A stretch of 64,000 nucleotides of DNA from Vitellaria paradoxa (taxonomy: Eukaryota; Streptophyta; Magnoliopsida; Ericales; Sapotaceae). The notes beneath the pieces were generated by a model. The model saw only the letters and a list, made by a program, of their open reading frames with translations, was not told where the DNA came from and searched no databases. Both the position numbers and the translations under genes were made by a program. The stretch is from contig CM034236.1 in the NCBI GenBank assembly GCA_019916065.1, positions 53,472,690 through 53,536,689 on the forward strand, in the 5' to 3' direction. Of this stretch, positions 23,360 to 35,735 are shown piece after piece. Position 1 is the first letter of the stretch. The number at the start of each line of letters is the position of its first letter.

Positions 23360-23720
23360 ACGAGGCTATCAAAAAGTTGCAAGTCCAGATGGAGTTCCGA
23401 TTGAAGCTTGAAAGTGTCTAGGTATGATGGGATAACTTGGTTAACAAAATCTTTTAAAAAGATCTTTTTTTTTTCTCTCTCTCTCTCTCTTTCTTTTTGA
23501 TAGGTTAAATTTTCTAAAAGTATCTTTAATACCAATAAAATGTCTAACAAACTGATAAAAAATGCCTTAACTCCTAACTAAAAGAATAAAAGGGATATCT
23601 AAGATGATAAGGTTGTAACAACTATAGGAACATTAAACTTGTGGTCACATTATGAAATGTTGGGAGAGTGTGATTGAGGTTAAACTAAGATGTGTTAAGT
23701 TATAAATGCTTAAATAGTTT
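23360..23720 (+). pseudogene. LINE reverse-transcriptase remnant, copy 1
   Basis: Shares with the better-preserved LINE at 49.96-51.47 kb the order: GCAAGTCCAGATGGAGTTCC (GPDGVP), TTGAAGCTTGAAAGTGTCTAGG, GATGGGATAACTTGGTT, AATGTCTAACAAACTGATA, AAGGGATATCTAAGATGATAAG and CATTATGAAATGTTGGGAGAG. A CT-rich microsatellite interrupts it near 23467-23500. Many frameshifts and stops make it non-coding. Confidence 0.7.
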
Positions 23721-23884
23721 CAATGTCTAAATTGTTAATTAAGAAATTTACTCACCTATACATATATATACACAAAAAGTTACTTTAACACTTCTTATAT
23801 GCAATCCCGATTGTTCACGCATAATCTAGGGAGACAATTAAAGTTGAACCAAATACACTATACTTTAAAATAATGAGAGACCAA

Positions 23885-24420
23885 AAATTTAAGCCGTTCC
23901 GATTGAAGCTTGGAAGTGCTTAGGAATGATGGGATAACTTGGTTGACAAAAGTTTTTAGAAATATATATATATATATATATATTGATATGTTAAATTTTT
24001 TTAAAAGTATCTTACATACCAATAAAATGCCTAACGAATTGACAAAAAATACTTTGCACCTATTTATAAGAATAAAGGAGATATCTAAGACAATAAGGTT
24101 GTAACAACTATTAAAATATTAAACTTATAGGTCATACTATGAAATGTTGGAAAAGTGTGATTGAGGTTAGATTAAGATGTGTTTAAAAAAAAAAAAAAAA
24201 CAGAGAACCATTTTGGTTTTAAACAGTAGATTGACTATAAAAGCTATTTTAATAAAGTCGTATAAGAAAATTTGATCACGTTCAACATAGACCTAGAGAA
24301 ACACCGGTAAAGAAGAATTATTGGAAAAGTAGAAAGGATAAAATAGATAAAAAGTAGACCTAAGGTTCATGGACTGACATGATGAAGGAAGACGTAATTT
24401 CGAATAATCTCACGAAAAAC
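23885..24420 (+). pseudogene. LINE reverse-transcriptase remnant, copy 2
   Basis: Repeats the copy 1 order about 503 bp downstream (GTTCCGATTGAAGCTTG at 23394 and 23897). A (TA)n tract sits where copy 1 has its CT tract. It extends further: CAGAGAACCATTTTGGTTTT (24201-24220) matches the SENQFGF box of the LINE, and AGACCTAAGGTTCATGGACTGACATG (split here by one base) resembles the C-terminal RGRPK-TW segment. No coding capacity remains. Confidence 0.65.
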
Positions 24421-24423
24421 ATA

Positions 24424-24596
24424 GGCTCCGTTTGGAGCTCTCTAAAATAAAATAAAATAAAATTCTACAAATCTCTACAAACACGAATTACGAGATAATA
24501 AAATTTAAAATTTTCACTCACTGTACGAATTACGAGACATTTACTTTTACAATTTTATACTATTTTATACACTTTTATACAACTCCAAACACACCC
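24424..24596 (-). mobile_element. Tourist-like MITE, family B copy 1
   Basis: 173 bp running GGCTCCGTTTGGAGC ... AACTCCAAACACACCC, the reverse complement of the copy at 39117-39289, which is also 173 bp. Shared blocks are ACGAATTACGAGATA, CACTCACTGTACG and TATACACTTTTATACAAC. Confidence 0.8.
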
Positions 24597-24954
24597 ATAA
24601 GCCTTGGCAGAAAAAAATGAAGGAAAAAGATTCATGTAATTAACTCTAACTAGTTTGGACCTAAGCTTAGTTTAGTTTGAGTAACTTGAGTTTTGAGTTG
24701 AAGGCACACATGTAGTAGATCAACCCTCATTAACCATAGTCATAAGAATAGTTTCTTTAGTAGTGTGTAATTTGTAACACCGTTTAACAAACCATTGTAA
24801 ACCACATGACCCTTGCTAATTATGCCATAACATAAGGGAGTACGACTTGTTAGCATATAAGCCTACCCAGAAATTCCAAATTATATTATATCACAGGACC
24901 AATAGCGCAACATTATTTGTTTGAACATTGACCCCAAGCAAATTGTATATAGCC
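24597..24954. other. Spacer
   Basis: No gene or repeat family recognised. Confidence 0.4.
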
Positions 24955-25499
24955 ATGGGCGGACCTATGAAGATGTAGGGGGCAAGTGACTCCCGTTAAT
25001 TTTGGATATGAAATTATCAAAATACTCTTAGTATTTTAGTTTTATTAAAAAATAAAATTAAATCAAAATTATGGTATTTTGGCTTTATTAAAAAATTAAG
25101 GTTAACTCAAAATTTTTTAGCAAAAAAATAATGTATAAGAATTAAACCCAAGTATTTTTTGTGAAATAAAATGTATTCTTTCACTAAATTATTGAATACT
25201 TTTGTGCATAATATTAAAAAATATAACATGATAAATTTTATAAATAATTAAACTTAACAATGATTATATTTTTTTTTTAGTAATGAGAGACATTATTATT
25301 AAATCTGAGGTTCTGCTAAAGGATCGGTTGACCAATCAAACTGTGAAAAATATATTTACTGGTTTAGTATCTAATAATAATTTTATATATCCCTAAAAAT
25401 TAACATTGTTTCTCCTCTATAACCCCAACATAACTTGTTATCCTCTTCTTGAATATACCCGGTGTCCCCCTTAATAAAAATCCTGGGTCCAGCCCATGG
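24955..25499. mobile_element. 545-bp non-autonomous element, family E copy 1
   Basis: Begins CCATGGGCGGACC and ends GGTCCAGCCCATGG, an inverted terminal pair. The internal sequence matches 45378-45922: GAAATTATCAAAATACTCTTA, TTTTTTGTGAAATAAARTRYATT, TATTGAATACTTTTGTGCAT and a late CCTTAATAAAAATCC-type segment. No open frame of note. Confidence 0.65.
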
Positions 25500-26655
25500 A
25501 TATAGCAAGTCAATCATATAAACTTACGCTCTAAATAATCATACATAATCATAAACAACTTTTTAATATATTCCAATTCACCTCCCACATTGCAATTTGT
25601 ATGGATATTGACAAAACAAGTTAAAGTTCAACTTGTTAACTTGCTGGATTGAACTAAATTTCTGTACGAATCTCATCACTTCTGGGGCAACTTTACTTTA
25701 TTTCTACCAAGTTATAGCACAATTTAGGAGGTCCCCATAAAGATGATGACATCCTCTACAGGATGAGGTGTTGCTAACACTGGGCAGTACGGTCGACAGT
25801 GGACAAATGAAAAACAGGAATGTGACAAGTATGTTTAGAGTGTGCAAGAGGCTTTTCATAGAGCATAGATAGCCATATGTGCTTTTTTTTTTTTTTTTTA
25901 TCCTTTTATGCTCTGAATAATTAGAATCTTGTATAGAAGTCAAATTGTCTATACACATCAATAGAATAGTTTGAACAGCCAGATAAACCTTCGTGTAAGC
26001 CATTGATTGAAACTTTGGAAGTACTACAAATATAATGCTTATTGTAGCCCTAGAATTATAAGTAATCCAGTTGATTAAAAAATGAGGCCTTCAGAAACTG
26101 GGGAAGTCCGTTGTTAGCGTAGTCCTTCCTGGTCTGTGTTCGAAAATACTGTATCGAGGTCATTATATCATTTCTACTAGCATTGTCTTTCTTGGTCTGT
26201 GTTCGAAAATACTGCACCGAGGTCATTATATCATTTCTACTCATTTACATTTACTTAAACACTAAATTTATCATCAATCAACTTCAAATTTGGTGCGTTT
26301 CAAATGAGAAGCAGGCTATTAAGAAAGCTCAACTGCTAAATTTATCACCACACGACTTCAAATTTGGTTGTGTTTCCAATGAGGAGCAGACTACTATATA
26401 CTGACAGTTTCCAAAAAGCTCAACTGTTCCAATATTGCTATTTCTAAAGCATATTGCAAATTGCACACATACTTTTATGGACGTAAATGTAAATTAATTT
26501 AGAAACCCTTAAAAAATGAAAAAAAAAAAAAAAGTGAAAAGGCGAAGTAAAGGGTAAATGGAGCTTTAATTGGGGGAACTTTACGGCACTATGGCTTGAT
26601 ACCAAGTGCCTGAAAAGTGAAAAAAGGGTAAATGGAGCTGTCACGATGCATACAC
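25500..26655. other. Spacer with local duplications
   Basis: Holds a 63-bp direct duplication (GGTCTGTGTTCGAAAATACTG at 26131 and 26194), a 74-bp imperfect duplication (ACTTCAAATTTGG at 26281 and 26355), and poly(A)/poly(T) runs. One candidate exon of the minus-strand gene (25724-25779) lies here. Confidence 0.5.
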
Positions 26656-29600
26656 CTTATGGCACTAAGACTAAAAGTTTGATGCCAAGTCTGTGAATAA
26701 CATCTTAGCCAGGCTGAGCTTTTGACTTTTGAGGACCTTGCTGATCCTTGGGACCTTTTAGTATCCATTAATGAACTGCCATTCGCCAACCATTGATGCT
26801 TTTTCTCCACTAAGCAAGCACCGAGACTAAGATTCTTATTTCTTGTCATTGATTATATTCCACCACTGAAAAATGTGGGCACAACAAATAAACGCAGATA
26901 TTGGTAGGAATGCTAATGCTTGATCTCAATCTCTTTCACGTCACAATAAAAACTTCCAGGTTTGGAATATTTTATTTTATTTTCTTTTCTTTTTTTTTTA
27001 GGGTCTTTCCCTATGAAGCACGAATACGGATACGGGAGCAGGTACGGGTACGGATACGGATACGAGATATGGTAATTTTAAAAAAATGAGAATACGGGTA
27101 CGGCAAAGATACGACAAAAAAATAAAATAAAATATATTTTTTTATTTAAAATCATTTTGAAGATAGCATGTATGTACTACTAAATATTTTATAAATAACA
27201 ATTATATAGTTTGAAAAATACCATTCAATCCATAAATTAACATCATTCATACTCAAAACTACCAACATCATTTATACACAAAACACAAATATAACAAAAA
27301 GTATCAAATACAATTTCATACATCCCAAAATAAAAATAATTTTTTCATTTCCTAAATTTTAGTTATATCAAACTTCAATCATATCAATCTATTTTAGTTA
27401 ATTATAGTTTGGCCCCTACTAAAATTTTATCATATCAATTGTACTCCCAAAAAGGTTTAAAATATTACATTTTGGACCCCCGCAGTATCCTGGCCGTATC
27501 CTTTCCGTATCCTGGCCGTATCTCAGCCGTATCCTAGTCGTATCCTATGCAAAATTTAAAATAAAAAATTAGGATACATCACGTGACATATCCGATACGT
27601 ATCCGGTCGTATCCTACCCGTATTCATATTCCCGAAATATCTGATACGAGTGCGACGCCTAATTTGAAGTATCCATGCTTCATAGGCCTTTCCCTTCCAG
27701 GGAGAGAGAAACTAAAGTTCACGGAGATACCCAAGTGAAAGGTAAGTTGTTCATCAGTAATCTTCAAGAAAAAGTGCACTTTTTCTACCAAGATACGCTC
27801 ATTGGAAATGAACAGCACCAAAAAAAAGGACAAGGTGAGATTCTAACAAATTCAGTGCAACCACGACAATTATTCCCATTCATTTGCTCTGTATATCATT
27901 TGAGCTTTACAACTTCTTAGATTTAAGGTGCCCGAATCAGCAGTGCTGACAGCTAGCCTGCATAGTATCTAAACTCATAAAGCATTAGGCTCTCAATTCT
28001 TCACCAATACTCACCATTAACGTTGTCCTCTCACACAAAGTCATGTGAAAAAATGTAATCAGCTGGAGATTAAGCAGGCCATTTTCACGAGAGGTTCACC
28101 TTAAATATACTCATTTTAATATTCAAAAAACACACGATAAGTACATCAATTTTTAAATTTATTATTATTATTATTATTATTTATTATTTAAACTCATTTA
28201 TTTTAGATTTTATTGATAATGAGTTTATATTATTAGAGATTATTTAGACCTATTTGTTTTTGGGCTATTTTAGTATGAGTTTATTTTATTTTAGGCCTTT
28301 TATATTAAACTCATGATATTTTCTATTTAAACCCTAATTAGGGTTAACAGAAGATGATTGATTGAATAATATTGGTGGTTGCGTTTTTCTTTCTCTTCTT
28401 TATTTCTAATTTTTTTTTTCTATTTTCTTCTTTCTCTTACTTTGAATCTATTCTTCCTTTACTTTCAATTATTCTTTCGCATCAACACAAAGACTGTTTT
28501 ATTGCACATACTTATTGAATCACTCATTAAATGACGAAGTGACTGTATAAGACACCACAAAATCTAGCCTGAGAGAAATTGACCGTAAAATGGCAATTAG
28601 TGGGGTTCACCATACAATGCATGGGTCACAATGTTAGTGTGCCTATTTTAAATCCAAATTTGGCCTCTCTTAACAAAAAAAACCATATATATTACTCATT
28701 CTTCCAATTTCACATTGCTGCAACTTGGAGATAGGATAAAAAAAACAAGTACCTGGTTCATCTCCAATCGAACTTGCTAAAAGATATATATTTTGGATGA
28801 TTTGTCATATGGATGTGACTTCTTTGGATTAATTTTTTTTGATGTGATTTTCAAAAGATTTTTTTAGGACCCGTTTGATAAAACTGTCAGTTTTTAATTT
28901 TTATATTCAGTTTTTAATTTTTTGTTTTCACATAATAGAAAAAAAAAAACAAAAACTTAAAAATACATTTGGTAACGATAATTGTTAGTTAGTAGTTATA
29001 GTTATTAATTAATTAAATTTAATAAATTTAATTATTTTAATTATATTAATTATTAAAAATAATTTAATTTAATAAAAATAAAATATATTAAAAATAATTT
29101 ATTATAATTATTTTTAAAAATAATTTAATAAAATATATTTCCTGTTAATTAAAGTAATTAATTTAATTAACTTAAATTAATTTGATTTAATTACTTAAAT
29201 TAATTTGATTTAATTAATTAATTATATTAATTAAATTTAATTATTTTTATTATATTATCTTTTCAAGATAATTTGATTCAATAAAAGTAAAATATATTCA
29301 AAATAATTTAATTATATTATTTATTAAAAATAATTTATATTAATTTACATAATTTAACAAATTAGATTCAATTATAACTAATATAATTTACGTAATTAAT
29401 ATATTTAATATATTAAATTAATTACTGATAAAATTAATTATGAATTAAATTATATTTAATATATTTTTACATGAATAAAAATAATATTTTATTAATTTAA
29501 TATATTAATTAAATATTTTTATATTAAATAATAATATATTTGATGGTGACCAGAGATGAGTGGAAGGTAGTGGCGGTGGTGGGCGGATGTTGGTGACAAC

Positions 29601-32012
29601 TAGTGGGCGATGGTAATTAATAGTTGTAACTGGTAGTGGTTGTATAAAAAATTGAAAACTAAAAATAAAAACTTACGAAAACACTTTTTTTATATTTTCA
29701 TAATTTTTAAAAATTTTGAAAACAGTTTTAATTTTTTTGAAACCTAAAAACTGAAAACTGAAAACAAATTTGACTAAACGAGTTTTCATGTTCAATTTTT
29801 AAAAAAATGAAAACGAAAACTGAAAAGTGAAAACTAAAAACGAAATAGTTGCCAAACGGGGCCTTAGTGATTTGTATTTGAAGTGCTTCTGAGTTTTATT
29901 GTTAAGTAGTATTTTTTTTTTTTTGGTTACTTTGATATATATATCATGATATTACTTTGTATATACATGTCAAAACACCAATAACTATTATAATATTTGT
30001 TATTTAACAAATAAATAAGGGTATATATATATCATTATATACATTAATAAACACATCAAAACCCATTAAAGAATAAACTCCCAAGTACAAATTTATTATT
30101 TTTAAACCCATATTCCTAACATATCAGAATTTATACCATCTAAATATCTTAGAACTTATACTTTAAAAAAACTCATAACCCATACTTTAAAACCCCGTTG
30201 CACACCCTAAATTGAACTAATCACCAAGAAAATTAATTTCCCTGAGCCATACTCATCTCATAAGCACAAGGCAACTGCATAACTGTAACTATAAATTTAG
30301 AATCTTAAATTCTCAACAACTGCATCGTTGGGCAAAAAAAATGCAAGTAAACATAATTATATAATTAAGAAATATATTGGCCCCAGGGCATAGTGCAGTT
30401 GATACTCGGACAACAGATTTGTATCCAAGGTGTACGGTTCGAGTCCGGGCTCCGCATCGTATGGGGATCTCACTCTCTGAAATATGGGGGGCCCCTGGTG
30501 CGTCTCGGTACCGGACCTCCTGTCTAAGAGACCGCTGTGTACCTGATTTACCTCTCACACGATACTCGTGAGGCCGGGTAGTGTGCGCCGGTTAAAATGT
30601 CCGGATTTACACCTTTTTGTATCTAAAAAAATATATAAAGAGAGAAGATGATACCATCATAGCTTCTGCAGAAGGGGGGAAAAAGTGTGTACGGATGTGT
30701 GCTTTTGTACCTATATGAAAACAAAGAGAGAGAATCAACATTGTGAGATCTACCATTTGTCTTGTGTTTTCTCTGCTCCCAAGATGTAGCCTTCGTTCGG
30801 TCAAGCATCAACTCTGCAAACTGAGAGCAGATAAAACAATGAAACTGTTGATAATCCGAACCAAAAACAGAACCCCAAAAACTTAAGGTTTCGTTCGGTA
30901 ACTTTTTTATTTTTTTATTTATGTTTTTAAAATTTATAAACTGACAACAACATATTTATTAAATCTATTTACGTTTTTTTGTTTTCAAAAAATAAAAAAT
31001 TAAACAGAAAAAATGTATTTTAACTTTATTTTCTTTTTCTGTTTCAAATATTTTATCAATTCTAATACTTTATCCATTTTTGTTACATCATGTTAAAATA
31101 AATCATTTTATTCAAATATTTTATTAAGCTAAACTTATTGTTAATAAATAATATAATTAAATTAATATGTAATATCTATTATTAATTTATTTCTAACAAA
31201 TAATTAAATTTAATTAGTTAATTTAATTAATATAAATATATATTATTAAATTATTTTTAATAAAATTTTATAATTAAATTATTTAATTTAATTTAATTTA
31301 ATAATTAATTTAAATAATATTAAATTATTTTTAATAAATATCATAATTGAATTATTTAAATTATTTTGAAATATATTTTATTCAATTATTTTTAGTAAAT
31401 AATATAATTATATTATAATTAATATATTTTATATTTACTAGATTAAATGATATAATATTTATATTTTATTCAATTATTTTTAATAAATAATATAATTAAA
31501 TTTAATTAATATAAAATATATTTATTAAATTTAATTAATTTTTAAAAAACTAATAAAATTAAATGTTTTGTGAAAATAAAAAATTAGTAATTATAAATAA
31601 AATTATATTTCCAAACACAAAATATAATAACAGAAAACGAAAACAGTTTCAGACTGCGTTCAAAAGTAGTTTCAGTTTCCATTTCAAAAAATAAAAATAA
31701 TAACAAAAAATAAAATTAAAAAAATATAAATATATAAACATAAACGAGAAGACGGCAGCCTATTAAACGATCTTTATAATAACGAATTACTGTCATTTGT
31801 GATTTTTCAGATCCCAATGAACTGGGATTGAGCATCAAAAGGATCATGCTGATTATCGGATACTAATTACCAATCAATTGAGAAGAAAGATCGATTGAGA
31901 CGAAACCCGAGTTCCCGAAAGTTCGCCGGCGAATAGCGGAAGGCGGTGCACGGTAGGGCTCCGAAATCTGGTTTGGTGGACCGTTTACTTGCCATACTCT
32001 CCGATGGGCCAG
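25724..32012 (-). CDS. Candidate unrecognised multi-exon gene (tentative)
   Basis: Four coding-like segments on the minus strand have plausible splice sites. A: open frame 32012 to 31871, GC-rich, ending ...SIDLSSQLI plus one base before GTAATT. B: 30813 to 30754, after TTTGCAG, continuing in phase as ELMLDRTKATSWEQRKHKTN plus one base before GTAGAT. C: from 26809 after GCTTAG, continuing in phase as VEKKHQWLANGSSLMDTKRS and ending near 26656. D: from 25779 after a pyrimidine tract and CCCAG, short, reading LATPHPVEDVIIFMGTS then a stop at 25724, or in another frame to 25704. Phases at A/B and B/C agree; C/D is uncertain, and no start codon is visible in A's frame. The long introns hold transposons. 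I recognise no domain. Confidence 0.3.
27011..27685. mobile_element. Mutator-like MITE with CCGTATCC repeats
   Basis: About 675 bp with inverted ends CTATGAAGCACGAATACGG and ...GTATCCATGCTTCATAG. The flanks GTCTTTCCC (27003-27011) and GCCTTTCCC (27686-27694) match at 8 of 9 positions, fitting a 9-bp target duplication of the Mutator superfamily. The subterminal DNA holds iterated GGTACGGATACGG on the left and GTATCCTGGCC-type units (27484-27545) on the right, pairing with each other. No transposase. Confidence 0.7.
27695..28866. other. Spacer with possible LTR-like fragment
   Basis: The stretch 28180-28500 (TATTTAAACCCTAATTAGGG, then a CT-rich tail) resembles the promoter end of a plant LTR, but no TG...CA boundaries or second copy are visible. 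(TTA)n lies at about 28162-28182. No gene recognised. Confidence 0.3.
28867..29873. mobile_element. PIF/Harbinger-like 1-kb element, family D copy 1
   Basis: 1007 bp starting GGACCCGTTTGATAAAACTG and ending TTGCCAAACGGGGCC, with TTA on both sides (target duplication). Subterminal regions repeat GTTTTTAATTTTTA and, at the other end, GAAAACTGAAAA. The interior is almost wholly ATTTAATTAA-like. No open frame. Related copies are at 30887 and 60351. Confidence 0.75.
29874..30378. other. AT-rich spacer
   Basis: Short (TA)n tracts and a poly(T) run; no gene recognised. Confidence 0.4.
30379..30624 (+). mobile_element. tRNA-derived SINE, type 1
   Basis: A GC-rich island of about 245 bp in AT-rich DNA. 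It has an A-box-like TAGTGCAGTTGA (about 30391-30402) and a perfect B box GGTTCGAGTCC (30436-30446), spaced as in a tRNA promoter, then a non-tRNA body ending TTTTTGTATC before an A-rich stretch. It fits a tRNA-derived plant SINE transcribed by Pol III. An open frame through it on each strand is coincidental. Confidence 0.75.
30887..31765. mobile_element. PIF/Harbinger-like element, family D copy 2 (right end worn)
   Basis: Begins after TTAA with GGTTTCGTTCGGTAAC. Subterminal TTTTGTTTTCAAAAAATAAA and late TTTCAGTTTCCATTTC-like and AAAACGAAAACAG stretches match family D, and the centre is ATTTAATTAA-rich. The right terminus is degraded (near GGCAGCCTATTAAACG). It lies in the putative intron between segments A and B of the candidate minus-strand gene. 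Confidence 0.6.
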
Positions 32013-33493
32013 TTACGTTGGGCTTAGAACTTTTCTTATGAGCAACTTGTTTGGATGATTTTGAGTTGGATCACTAATCCCATTGGACCTCGTTACCAGG
32101 AAATATGTGAGTTCTTGCTCCATAAATTTGAAATTAATTAATTTATTATTATTCATTCAAAATCTTGTGCTCTTTTTGTGAGTTCGAAAGTGCATTCTAT
32201 TCTAAAGATTGTATTTGCATGAACGAAACCAAACTAGATTAAGGGGGTGTTCGATGCGATGAAAATCGCTTGAAAATTTTTAAAAATTTTTAAAATTTTT
32301 TAACATATTTTGTACTCTTCATATGTCGTAAAATTTTTATAAATTTATATATATTTATATATTCAATAATTTTTTATAAACTCCAATAACATTTCACAAA
32401 TCTCAATAATTTTTCTATAAATTTCAAAAACTTTTTTAATAGCTTTTAATAAATTATGACATAAAACTATTCCAACGGACTAAAACATTGTTCGGACAGT
32501 TTTTCTCTCCAAAAAACTGACGTAAAAGTTAAAAAATTTCATTATTTGTTTCTAAAAAACGTAATTTGGTGATTATGTGTCAAACGTAAAAAAATTACCC
32601 AAATTACATTTTTTATTATTTTTTATTGCTCTAAATGCACCCTGAAAAACCGAACAACTATGAAGTACGGATATTTTATAACAGGTGTTGTATTGGTATT
32701 TTCATATACATGTAGGTGTATTTTTTTATTAGTTTCTTTTTAAATGTATAATTAAAACAAATTTATGTATAATTAAAACAAATTTATGTTTCAATACGTA
32801 GCTAAAATTTGTAAAATTACAAAATATTTTATTTATTAATTATATTTTATGTATTAAATTATTAAATTATAATGTAATTTTTTTAAAACTATATTTATAT
32901 ACATAATTAATAAAAATTACATATTTTTAATATCCTAATCATATTCTTAAAATTGCTATATTCACATCCATACGCATACCTTATTCATATCATGAACTCA
33001 AGAATTAATGGGGTAAAATTATATTTTAAAGTATATATGAGGCAAAAGTAAAAATACAGCGGAAATAAAACCTTAATAATAATGAAAAGAAAGTATAATT
33101 TATAAGAAAACTAAAATTAATAAAATTTTCGTATAACTTTTTAAATCAGTGGGGATAATTATCCCCATTAGATCCACTCATGTTCATATCCCACTTGCAT
33201 ATGTGTTTTTTAGCCGGAGAAGATTTCCCCCAAAGTTATATAATTGTGGTTAGGAGGAATACGGATGAATCTCCACTATTTTTTCTCGTTACTTTCTTCT
33301 CCTTTTAAATTAATTCGGTTCTTTGTTTGGCCTCATGTCTCCAGTGCCTTTCCATGTTTTTAGCATTGTAGAATCCATGACAACAGGCAGGCTCAATGAC
33401 ATGAGTTGCATATGGTCTTTCTGCGAGAACTATAATTGCAAGACAAAAATATATAATTTCATTCGCGTAAGTTTACTTAATTTCATTCTTACC
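32013..33493. other. AT-rich spacer
   Basis: Contains a stretch near 32241-32470 that opens GGGGGTGTTCGATGCG and is rich in AATTTTTAAAAATTTT, possibly a decayed MITE. No gene recognised. Confidence 0.4.
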
Positions 33494-33600
33494 GAGTGAG
33501 ACATTTAGCTCAGGTGGTTGAGGTCGGTTCTTTACCCACTTATCACTCGGATTCGAACTCGAGACCTTCCCTGCCTACCTATAAAATTTTTTTTTTTTTC
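33494..33600 (+). mobile_element. tRNA-derived SINE head, type 2 (short)
   Basis: A-box-like TAGCTCAGGTGG (33506-33517) and B-box-like GGATTCGAACTC (33549-33560) lie about 32 bp apart, followed after about 28 bp by a T-rich tail (33587-33599). A tRNA gene is ruled out by the lack of a cloverleaf and 3' arm. Confidence 0.6.
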
Positions 33601-34027
33601 ATTCTTAACTAAAAGACAAAAAAATCACTTAATGTCAAAAAAAAATATAAATCACAACTCTAATAATATATTATAACTTTCAAAAAAAAAAAAATTATAT
33701 TAGAACCCACGCTACAGAGAGATGGAATATCATGTCATCTTATGCATTCATATACCTTTTTAAGTTACGTTTGTTAGTTGACAACTAGGATCTACAAACG
33801 ATGGTGGGAGGCCCATCAACAAAAACTATTTTTTTGCCTCTCTTTCAACTTTGAAGGACCCCCTCCACCCACTCCCACTCTGCATTAAGTCTTTGAGTCC
33901 CCATTTCCACCACCATGTCCTAGCTTTTTCACATTCATCCTAATCATCCTAGTCATATTTCCACCTCAATCTCTCATTTTGTAACTTAAAACTATGACAT
34001 TGACCGACAATTTTCTCATGGATACAT

Positions 34028-34067
<40 letters not shown>

Positions 34068-34270
34068 TTAAAACTTTACACACATAATGTATGTGATTAT
34101 CATTTATTTGTTTAATTTTACCAATATTAAAAATGTGTACACATTATGTATGTGATTACCATTTATTTGTTCAATTTAATCAGTTAAGGTAAGAAAAAGA
34201 AATTATATAGTTGTTAAAAATTTAAATATGTGAAATAATTTGATCAGACGTTGTGTTTTAGAAGTTGTTA
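33601..34270. other. AT-rich spacer
   Basis: Holds a long (TA)n tract at about 34030-34062 and two copies of an ATAATGTATGTGATTAYCATTTATTTGTT segment (about 34084 and 34143). No gene. Confidence 0.5.
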
Positions 34271-34391
34271 GGGGTATTTAGATGGTAGAAAGATTTAAAA
34301 AGTTGGTGTAAAGATGACACGCGGTGAAATTTAATTAAAAATTAATAAATTTCTGTAATTTTTGATGAATTTTAATAAACCAAATACCTCC
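34271..34391. mobile_element. MITE, family A copy 2
   Basis: About 121 bp opening GGGGTATTTAGATGGTAG and closing AAACCAAATACCTCC, with the GTGAAATTTAATTAAAA core of family A. Confidence 0.6.
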
Positions 34392-35119
34392 TGAAGGCAA
34401 TAGAAGAAACTAAAAAATCTCACCAAAATTAGGAGAGACTTCATCAATACAACTATTGATATATATATAATACCTGAAATTAAACTCTCTTTAATTTTAA
34501 CTATTAATGGGCTATACGTCAGCTGAAATTTGTCCTTAATTTCATCTTAGGACTTTATAGCCAGTTAAATTCTTCCGTTTGTATGTATAGAATCTAGCTA
34601 CGAAATGACTGATGCATGCATCATATATATATAAGGTGGTAACAGCGTGACCTCGTCATGGCATGGCCATGGGTGGGTTGTCTTACGTAAAGGTGGAATC
34701 ATCTGAACGAATTTTAGGTATGTAGGGCATGGAAATCAGATAAATATTAGCCAACATAGTTGTAACTTCACTGTGTATATATATATATATATATGCTTTG
34801 GGTCCCTTGTGCTTCCTTTTGTGTGTTTTACAGCTTTAAAGCATAAATGACCAGAGACAACCACAAAACTAGTCTATTACTTTTGGTGACTCTACTAAAC
34901 CCCATTGCTCACCAAGTACTTTGCAATCCTATATGCGCGCGCGCACACACAATGTTGCAGAATATATTTAATTCCTAAAAATTAAATGTATTATTATTAC
35001 TTTGAAGCATGATTTTAAACAATAAGGATTGCAAGTGTAGAGTAACAGATATGGAGCATATCAAAAATAAAATAATTAAAATTTAGTATAATAGTTATTA
35101 CATATTTGTATATATAGAA

Positions 35120-35285
35120 TGTCTTTGAAGTGGTAAAGAAAATAAGATAAAATGAAATAAAGTGAGATAATTTATAGGTTCGTATGCGTGTCTCATATAT
35201 ATAATTCGTGCAGTGAAATAAAAAGTAAATAATTTTTAAAAATTTTTAAAATCTTTAAGTGATTTTTAACGAATCAAACACACCC
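35120..35285. mobile_element. MITE, family C copy 2
   Basis: Shares AAAGTGAGATAATTTATAGG, ATTCGTGCAGTGAAATAAAA, TAATTTTTAAAAATTTTTAA and the end AATCAAACACACCC with the 17972 copy. Confidence 0.7.
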
Positions 35286-35735
35286 ATAATTAATCATATA
35301 TAACAGAATCAGAACCCGCGTTGCATTACTATGCCATATTCAATACTTGTTTGACAGGATCATGATGTGAAATAATAATCAAGCCAGTTTTGGTTCTGCA
35401 GCAGTGCATGCAGCTTGGAAAGATGGAGGACACTCGCTATGCACTCCCCGATACTTGGGTGTAAAAAGGTGATACCTTCGCCCCAGGACTCTACCCCCGG
35501 CCCCAAAGAAATGATGGAGGAGACAAATCGCTATGCACTCTCTGATACTTATCTAAGATAATAATTGTACTTTTTCTTTTTTTTTTCCATTTTTTTTTTT
35601 AATTCCAGTATTGCATGTGAAATAAGCTCAAGTTGTCAAAGGCATAAAAACCATGTACATCAAACAGCTGGGGGATGGGCCTCAGGGTCTGAGTTGTTTT
35701 GGTCATTCATTAATGTGGCTCATTTTTGTCATCGA
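35286..35735. other. Spacer with a small duplicated motif
   Basis: CGCTATGCACTC...TGATACTT occurs near 35432 and 35530, each preceded by GATGGAGGA. Poly(T) runs lie near 35569-35600. No gene recognised. Confidence 0.4.

Noticed and set aside
30391..30446. Possible tRNA genes at A/B-box sites (also 33506, 41245, 45120, 48207, 57941)
   Set aside because: No cloverleaf with paired acceptor and anticodon stems can be drawn; the heads are followed by SINE-like bodies.
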